Source of the DNA: Segniliparus sp051660745
Lineage (GTDB): Bacteria; Actinomycetota; Actinomycetes; Mycobacteriales; Mycobacteriaceae
Length of the DNA stretch: 64,000 nucleotides
Reading direction: 5' to 3'
NCBI RefSeq assembly: GCF_051660745.1
Contig: NZ_JBOFQF010000003.1
Location: 246,237 to 310,236, forward strand
Shown here: positions 59,230 through 64,000 of the stretch, piece after piece
How positions within the stretch are numbered: the first letter of the stretch is position 1
How the letters are laid out: every line of letters begins with the position of its first letter
The notes under the pieces: model-generated
What the model was told of the DNA's origin: nothing
Databases searched by the model: none
The model's input: only the letters and a program-made list of their open reading frames with translations
Made by a program: the position numbers and the translations under genes

Positions 59230-60210
59230 ATGCATCTTCGACTCGGCGTGCTCGACGTGGGCAGCAACACGGTGCACCTCCTGATCGTCGACGCGCATCG
59301 CGGCGGGCGGCCGACGCCGATGAGCTCGACCAAGTCGGTCCTACGGCTCGCCGAGCAGATGGACTCGCGGCACGCGGTCACCGAGAAGGGCCAGCGCCAG
59401 CTGGTCGAGGCGGTCAACCGTTCCGCCGAGCTCGCCAGGGAGTCCGGCTGCGCCGAGGTCATGGCGTTCGTCACCTCGGCTATTCGCGAGGCAACGAACG
59501 CGGACCGAGTGCTCAAACGAGTCTGGGAGGAAACAGGGGTCCAGCTCACAGTGCTCTCCGGCGCGGAGGAGGGCCAGCTGACCTTCCTCGCGATGCGGCG
59601 CTGGCACGGCTGGGGCGCAGGCCGCATCCTCGGCCTCGACATCGGCGGCGGCTCGTTGGAGCTCGCCCTTGGCGGCGACGAGGAGCCAGAGGTGGTGGAG
59701 TCGCTTCCGCTCGGCGCCGGGCGGGTGACCCGCCATTGGGGGGCGGGCGATCCGCCGACCGCCGCCCAGGTCTCCCGCTTGCGGGAGTGGCTGGAGACGC
59801 AGATCGCCCCGACTGCCCGGCGGTTCGCGCAATACGACCCTGCCGATCTCGCCGTCGCGAGCTCGAAGACGTTCCGCTCGCTGGCCCGGCTCACGGGCGC
59901 CGCGCCGTCGTCGGCGGGCCCGCTCGTGCGCCGGTCCTTGAGCCTGCAGGCGTTGCGGCAGCTCACCGCGTTCATCTCGCGGATGAGCTCCGCAGACCTC
60001 GCGACGCTCGACGGCGTCAGCTCGGACCGGGCGCACCAGCTCGTCGCGGGGGCGCTCGTCGCCGAGGCGGCGATGCGGGCCTTCGGCGTCCAGTCGTTGG
60101 AGATCTGTCCCTGGGCGCTGCGGGAAGGAGTGATCTTGCGCCGCCTCGACGCGGAGATCCACCCCGTCTTCCTGCCAGGGCCGGATGTGGCCCCGTTGGT
60201 GTCAAAGTGA
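59230..60210 (+). CDS. Ppx/GppA-family exopolyphosphatase-like protein
   Basis: An actin-fold phosphatase family member of 326 residues: LGVLDVGSNTVHLLIVDA at the start, LSGAEEGQLTFLAM, the phosphate loop GLDIGGGSLELALGGDEE and a C-terminal GVILRRLD. It matches Rv0496, a short-form Ppx1 that degrades short polyphosphate and may bind (p)ppGpp. It follows the phosphate regulators. Confidence 0.92.
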   Translation: MHLRLGVLDVGSNTVHLLIVDAHRGGRPTPMSSTKSVLRLAEQMDSRHAVTEKGQRQLVEAVNRSAELARESGCAEVMAFVTSAIREATNADRVLKRVWEETGVQLTVLSGAEEGQLTFLAMRRWHGWGAGRILGLDIGGGSLELALGGDEEPEVVESLPLGAGRVTRHWGAGDPPTAAQVSRLREWLETQIAPTARRFAQYDPADLAVASSKTFRSLARLTGAAPSSAGPLVRRSLSLQALRQLTAFISRMSSADLATLDGVSSDRAHQLVAGALVAEAAMRAFGVQSLEICPWALREGVILRRLDAEIHPVFLPGPDVAPLVSK

Positions 60211-60333
60211 CGCGAAGCGACCGGTGATTACCCTTTGCCAGCAACGGGCGGTATTCTGTTCGCAACGTTAACGCGTGCGCAATGAGGCGTATGTGGCCCA
60301 TGCGGGTCCAGAGCCGAGTAGAGTGAGCAGACC

Positions 60334-61512
60334 ATGGAAGAACAGGATCAGCCGAGCGTCTCGGTGAAGGACCTCTTGGCCCGAATGGGCAAAGAGGAGT
60401 CCGATGTCGTCCTGGGGGGACGTTCGCGCAGGCACCGCGGCGGCACGAACAGCGTCTCCGTCGGAGATCTGACCGGCGAGATCCCCGTCGTCCGCGAAGG
60501 CACGCCGCCGCGCACCCACCGCGCGGAGCAGGCCGGGCGAAAAGAAAAAGAGCAGACCGGGCGCAAGTGGTCGGGCTGGCCGAAGCGCGAAGACCCCGAC
60601 GCGCACCTTGACCAGCGCGACCGCGAGTGGGACTTCCGCGTGCTCTCCGGCGAGATCGAGCGGGTCCAAGACCGAGACGAGACGAACGGGCAGCCCGAGG
60701 AGCTGGAGGGCGGGCCCTCGATCTACCCGGAAGAGCCCCCGCACGCGCCTGCCGAGGCTGTCGAGCCCGACGCCGAGGCTGCCGAGCCCGACGCCGAGGC
60801 TGTCGAGAAGAGCCGGTGGGAGCCGTTGGCGCAGGAGGAGCACGAAGAGCACTCCGCGTTCGAGACGCAAGATTTCCAGAGCGAGCACGACACGGCCCCC
60901 GAATCCGCTGCGGCAGAAGCCGTCCACGTCGGTTGGGGAGAGCCCGAGGCCCAGTCCGGGACGACCGGGCACGAGCCGGAAGCCGCAGAGCAGCACGACT
61001 GGTCCGCAGCGCCGGGAACCCCGGAAGCAGCGCTTGTCGACGCGGCAGCCGTTTCGCCGCAGGAGGCCGAGCCTGCCGAAGCAGGCGGGCAGGAGCACGA
61101 CGAGCACGGGGCGAAACCGCACAAACGCATCAGCGCGTTCAAGGCCGACCAGCTCGAGCGCGCCCGAGAAGTGCTCGCGAAACGCAGAAGCCACGGCGAG
61201 CCGGTCCACCGCACCGGTGTGGGCGGGGCTGTGGACAAACTCGCCGCCGCCGGGCTCCCGACCTGGGCTTCCATCGCCCTGCAGTTCGTCGTCGGCTTCC
61301 TCGTCGGCGGCGTGCTGTTCTGGGTGTTCCGACAGGTGTGGGCGTTTTCCCCGGCGTTCGCCGTCGTGCTTTCCCTGCTCGTCATCGCGGTCCTGGTGTT
61401 CGGAGTCCGCTGGCTGCGGCGCACGAACGACTGGGCGAGCATGGCCGTGGCGGGCGTTGTGGGGCTCTGGGTGTGCTTCGGCCCGTTGGCGCTCTCGCTC
61501 TTTGGCAGATGA
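60334..61512 (+). CDS. Membrane protein with long acidic cytoplasmic region, Rv0497-like
   Basis: The 392-residue protein has a long N-terminal cytoplasmic part: VSVKDLLARMGKE and VGDLTGEIPVV near the start are conserved in mycobacteria, followed by Glu/Ala/Pro repeats (AEAVEPDAEAAEPDAEAVEK). Three helices follow near the C-terminus (about 305-390). Homologue of Rv0497, of unknown function. Coupled to the next gene by ATGA. Confidence 0.8.
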   Translation: MEEQDQPSVSVKDLLARMGKEESDVVLGGRSRRHRGGTNSVSVGDLTGEIPVVREGTPPRTHRAEQAGRKEKEQTGRKWSGWPKREDPDAHLDQRDREWDFRVLSGEIERVQDRDETNGQPEELEGGPSIYPEEPPHAPAEAVEPDAEAAEPDAEAVEKSRWEPLAQEEHEEHSAFETQDFQSEHDTAPESAAAEAVHVGWGEPEAQSGTTGHEPEAAEQHDWSAAPGTPEAALVDAAAVSPQEAEPAEAGGQEHDEHGAKPHKRISAFKADQLERAREVLAKRRSHGEPVHRTGVGGAVDKLAAAGLPTWASIALQFVVGFLVGGVLFWVFRQVWAFSPAFAVVLSLLVIAVLVFGVRWLRRTNDWASMAVAGVVGLWVCFGPLALSLFGR

Positions 61513-62456
61513 CCGACCCGGCGCTCAGGCATGCTGCCGCCGCAGACGGGCACCGATCTGCGATTCGCGTGGCCCTCTCGACCTCGTCGGTGTACCCGGA
61601 GAACACGCGGGCAGCTTTCCGTTACGCCGAAGAGCTCGGGTACGACGGCGTCGAGCTCATGGTGTGGATGGAGACCATGAGCCAGGACGTCCGCGCCGTC
61701 GCGGCGCTCTCGCGACAGCACAACGTCCCCGTGCTGTCGGTGCACGCGCCCTGCCTGCTCCTCTCGCAGACAGTGTGGGGATCGGACCCGGTGGCCAAAC
61801 TCGCCCGGTCGGTCGGCGCGGCAGAGGAGTTCGGGGCGGACGTCGTGGTCGTGCATCCGCCGTTCCGCTGGCAGCGGCGCTATAGCGCCGGATTCCGCGA
61901 CCAAGTCGCGGAACTGTCCCAGGGCGGCGTGAAAGTCGCGGTGGAGAACATGTTCCCGGTCCGGCTCGGCAAGCTTTGGGACACCTGGGCGGGCCGCAGG
62001 CTGCAAAACCGGACGGGAGCCCCCGAGTCGGTCAGCGCCTTCGACCCCTCGCCCGACCCCACCGATGTGGGCTACGACCACTACACGCTCGACCTCTCGC
62101 ACGCCGCGACGGCGCAGGTCGACGCGCTCGACCTCGCCGACCGGATGGGGGAGGGCCTCGCGCACGTGCATCTCGGCGACGGCACAGGCTCTCCAGTGGA
62201 CGAGCACCTGCTGCCGGGCAAAGGCAACCAGCCCTGCGCCGAATTGTGCCGCAGGCTCGCGAGGAGCGGCTTCTCCGGCCATGTGGTGCTCGAAGTGAGC
62301 ACGAAAGCCGCGCAGGACCGCGACGAGCGCAAGGCTATGCTCGCCGAGGCCCTCGCCTTCGCCCGCGAGCATCTCGCGCGGCCGGGACGAAGACCGGCCA
62401 AGAGCGCAGAGCTCGTCAAGAACGCAGTCGAACCGGAAGATGGAGAGCAATTATGA
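61509..62456 (+). CDS. TIM-barrel sugar isomerase/AP-endonuclease-like protein, Rv0498-like
   Basis: A 315-residue protein of the xylose-isomerase-like TIM barrel group: VALSTSSVYPENTRAAFRYA, YDGVELMVWMET, VLSVHAPCLLL, VVVVHPPFRWQ and VAVENMFPVR supply the metal-binding residues of the barrel ends. It matches Rv0498. The substrate is unknown. ATG 61509 overlaps the preceding stop; ATGA overlap with proC follows. Confidence 0.86.
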   Translation: MTDPALRHAAAADGHRSAIRVALSTSSVYPENTRAAFRYAEELGYDGVELMVWMETMSQDVRAVAALSRQHNVPVLSVHAPCLLLSQTVWGSDPVAKLARSVGAAEEFGADVVVVHPPFRWQRRYSAGFRDQVAELSQGGVKVAVENMFPVRLGKLWDTWAGRRLQNRTGAPESVSAFDPSPDPTDVGYDHYTLDLSHAATAQVDALDLADRMGEGLAHVHLGDGTGSPVDEHLLPGKGNQPCAELCRRLARSGFSGHVVLEVSTKAAQDRDERKAMLAEALAFAREHLARPGRRPAKSAELVKNAVEPEDGEQL

Positions 62457-63277
62457 CCGCAGTCGCGATCATCGGTGGGGGAAAACTTGGCGAAGCGCTG
62501 CTCTCGGGGCTCATCGCGGCAGGACGCCCGCCGAGCTCGCTGCGGCTCTCCGAGGCCGACCAGGGCCGGGCGCGGGCGCTCGGCGAGCAGCTCGGGATCC
62601 GCACCGGCTCGATCCCCGAGGTGGCGGAAGGCGCCGATGTCGTCGTCATCTCGGTGAAACCGACCGATGTGGACGCCGTGCTGCGCGAGCTCGTCGTCCC
62701 GCTGCGCGATTCCGCCGTGGACCAGCTCGTCGTCTCCTTCGCGGCGGGCGTGCCGATCGCGCAGTACGAGGCCGGGCTGCCTGCGGGCACGCCGGTGATC
62801 CGGCTGATGTCGAACACCCCGATCCGAGCGCGCCAAGCCATGACAGCGGCGGCTCCGGGGCGTTTCGCCCGGGACGGGCATCTGGCGCTGACCGCCGAGC
62901 TGCTCGAACCGCTGGGGGATTTGGTGGTCGTCGCCGAGAGCAAGCTCAACGCGGTCACCGCAGTCGCGGGGTCGGGGCCCGCGTACGTGTACCTGCTCGC
63001 GGAGGCGATGGTCGACGCTGCGGTCTCGGTCGGCCTCGAACACCGGCTGGCGCGGCAGATGGTGCGTCAAACGATCATCGGCGCGGCAGCGTTGCTCAGC
63101 GAGGAGGGGGCGGTCGCGCAGGATCTGCGGTCGGAGGTGACCTCGCCGGGCGGGACCACGGCGGCAGCTTTGGTCGAGCTTGAGCGAAAAGGTCTTCGAG
63201 CTGCGGTGATCGACGCCGTGCAAGCCGCGACGGCCCGCAGCGCCGAGCTGGGCAAGCCCAAGCCGTCCGGTTCGTGA
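62453..63277 (+). CDS. proC: Pyrroline-5-carboxylate reductase
   Basis: ProC reduces pyrroline-5-carboxylate to proline with NAD(P)H. The 274-residue protein has the dinucleotide motif VAIIGGGKLGEALLSGL at the start, the VISVKPTDVD segment, and the C-terminal AVAGSGPAYVYLLAEAM and TSPGGTTAAAL signatures. It matches Rv0500. Overlaps the preceding stop by 4 nt. Confidence 0.96.
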   Translation: MTAVAIIGGGKLGEALLSGLIAAGRPPSSLRLSEADQGRARALGEQLGIRTGSIPEVAEGADVVVISVKPTDVDAVLRELVVPLRDSAVDQLVVSFAAGVPIAQYEAGLPAGTPVIRLMSNTPIRARQAMTAAAPGRFARDGHLALTAELLEPLGDLVVVAESKLNAVTAVAGSGPAYVYLLAEAMVDAAVSVGLEHRLARQMVRQTIIGAAALLSEEGAVAQDLRSEVTSPGGTTAAALVELERKGLRAAVIDAVQAATARSAELGKPKPSGS

Positions 63278-63406
63278 GAAGCCTCGACTGGTCAGAATCC
63301 GATGTTACGGTTAAGCTCCACTGAGCATAACTGTGACATGTGGGCCACGCCGGGATCCGACTGGCCGATATGAACCCGATATAAGCCTGAGACGTAGGAT
63401 GGAGCC

Positions 63407-63661
63407 ATGGCAGCGAGAAAGCCCCCTCACAACAGCGAGGGCACCGAGCACAAACTCGTCGCGACCCCCGGCCTGGTGGGCGGCGAGAGCCGTTTCCTGA
63501 CCGTCGCCGAGGTGGCCGGGCTTATGCGGGTCTCCAAGATGACGGTGTACCGGCTCGTGCACAGCGGGGAGCTGCCCGCCGTCCGAGTCGGCCGCTCGTT
63601 CCGGGTGCACTCCAAAGCCGTGCACGACTACTTGGAGACCAGTTACTACTCTGCCGGATAG
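63407..63661 (+). CDS. BldC/excisionase-type helix-turn-helix protein, Rv0500A-like
   Basis: An 84-residue MerR-like small DNA-binding protein: FLTVAEVAGLMRVSKMTVYRLVHSGELPAVRVGRSFRVHSKAV-type content fills residues 30-70, with the second helix and wing of BldC/excisionase proteins. It matches Rv0500A, next to proC. Streptomyces BldC acts as a developmental regulator; the targets here are unknown. Confidence 0.92.
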   Translation: MAARKPPHNSEGTEHKLVATPGLVGGESRFLTVAEVAGLMRVSKMTVYRLVHSGELPAVRVGRSFRVHSKAVHDYLETSYYSAG

Positions 63662-63702
63662 CCCGTCCGGGCCGGTCGGGCCCAGACGAAACGGCTGCTC
63701 GA

Positions 63703-63732
63703 TTTGGGTCCGCGCGCGCGAGCGCGTATGCT
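63703..63732 (+). promoter_or_regulatory. Promoter candidate for bS22
   Basis: TTTGGG (63703-63708) and TATGCT (63727-63732) with an 18-bp spacer, 69 bp before the bS22 ATG. Confidence 0.45.
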
Positions 63733-63801
63733 GAATCGCTGGCTGTAAAACTTGGCGCCGTATGCGAGCGCCCCTGGACAAAACACGAGGAAGGCTCCTA
63801 T

Positions 63802-63903
63802 ATGGGCTCTGTGATCAAGAAGCGCCGCAAGCGGATGTCGAAGAAGAAATACCGCAAGCGGCTGAAGGCGACGAGGGTCCAGCGGCGCAAATTGGGCAAG
63901 TAA
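63802..63903 (+). CDS. Small ribosomal protein bS22 (AURKAIP1-like)
   Basis: A 33-residue, extremely basic protein starting MGSVIKKRRKRMSKKKYRK and ending QRRKLGK. It is the actinobacterial ribosomal protein bS22 (Rv0500B), which sits in the decoding-centre region of mycobacterial 70S ribosomes and is missed by most gene finders because of its size. GAGGAAGG lies upstream of the ATG. Confidence 0.95.
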   Translation: MGSVIKKRRKRMSKKKYRKRLKATRVQRRKLGK

Positions 63904-63968
63904 CGGAGCCCCGGCGGCGCCCCGCCTGACAGCGAGGCGCTCCGCTCCGTCCCAGACGACGAAAAGAG

Positions 63969-64000
63969 CTGTGCCCCGGCGGATATCCGCCGGGGCACAG
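63969..64000. terminator. Perfect 32-bp palindrome after bS22
   Basis: CTGTGCCCCGGCGGAT and its exact reverse complement meet without a gap, forming a strong GC stem at the right edge of the window. It lies 66 bp after bS22. A T run, if present, is outside the window, so terminator function is probable rather than shown. Confidence 0.65.

Noticed and set aside
1..64000. Insertion sequences, phage genes, tRNA or rRNA genes
   Set aside because: No transposase, integrase, terminal repeat pair or cloverleaf-like sequence was found by reading the gaps; a tRNAscan or Rfam search could still find a short RNA.

Overview
This window is high-GC actinobacterial chromosome. Several points place it in the mycolic-acid-containing Mycobacteriales: an MspA-type outer-membrane porin, a complete Pup-proteasome locus, SenX3/RegX3, a type II flavohaemoglobin beside an HspR-regulated clpB, bS22, and several blocks that keep the gene order of Mycobacterium tuberculosis (Rv0383c-Rv0385, Rv0357c-Rv0364, Rv0390-Rv0391, Rv0490-Rv0500B, Rv1212c-Rv1213). 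These blocks are interleaved with accessory genes, so a genus outside Mycobacterium proper, such as Segniliparus or a relative, fits best. That placement is inference. I found no tRNA, rRNA, insertion sequence, prophage or CRISPR array. Rv numbers are recalled homologues, not search results.

Layout. 1-2 kb: glgM (partial) and glgC, divergent. 2-5 kb: a PhzF-family protein, a zinc metallopeptidase and two divergent secreted paralogues. 5-10.5 kb: the compact proteasome locus dop, pup, prcB, prcA, pafA. 10.5-13 kb: a MarR regulator, a secreted protein, the MspA porin and a hypothetical gene, then about 530 bp without a clear gene. 13.5-20 kb: flavohaemoglobin, clpB with a HAIR operator, a membrane-anchored protein, pyrE and a tRNA/rRNA methyltransferase. 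20-28 kb: a GT39 glycosyltransferase, a DedA protein, fba, small conserved and secreted proteins, purA. 28-34 kb: ADP-ribosylglycohydrolase, then a WXG100/polymorphic-toxin island with three tandem immunity-like genes. 34-42.6 kb: a VOC protein, an amino-acid-type ABC transporter, a sulfonate-type ABC transporter with a TauD/alkylsulfatase dioxygenase, and a DinB tandem duplication. 42.6-50 kb: a sulfatase, then a MarR-controlled UbiX/UbiD/UbiD/aldehyde dehydrogenase operon. 50-57 kb: fprA, MocR and EamA transporter back to back, rhodanese, metZ, an LLM oxidoreductase. 57-64 kb: senX3-regX3, an exopolyphosphatase-family protein, two Rv0497/Rv0498-like genes, proC, a BldC-like regulator and bS22.

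How genes work together. Pup is activated by Dop, ligated to targets by PafA and read by the PrcAB core. The ABC transporter, dioxygenase and sulfatase at 37.5-44 kb together look like an organosulfur scavenging set, with rhodanese and metZ further along. The UbiX protein would supply prenylated FMN to the two UbiD decarboxylases beside an aldehyde dehydrogenase, suggesting aromatic aldehyde/acid breakdown.

The most unusual signal is a repeated architecture. Upstream of three genes (glgM, prcA, pafA) the start codon and first codons have been tandemly duplicated, giving short upstream frames that begin with the same residues as the real protein and end at or just before the true start. At prcA the chain prcB-mini-ORF-mini-ORF-prcA is linked by consecutive GTGA overlaps. 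A second notable point is the divergent mocR/eamA pair, whose ATG codons share one CATG at the centre of an inverted repeat that also supplies a -10 box on each strand.
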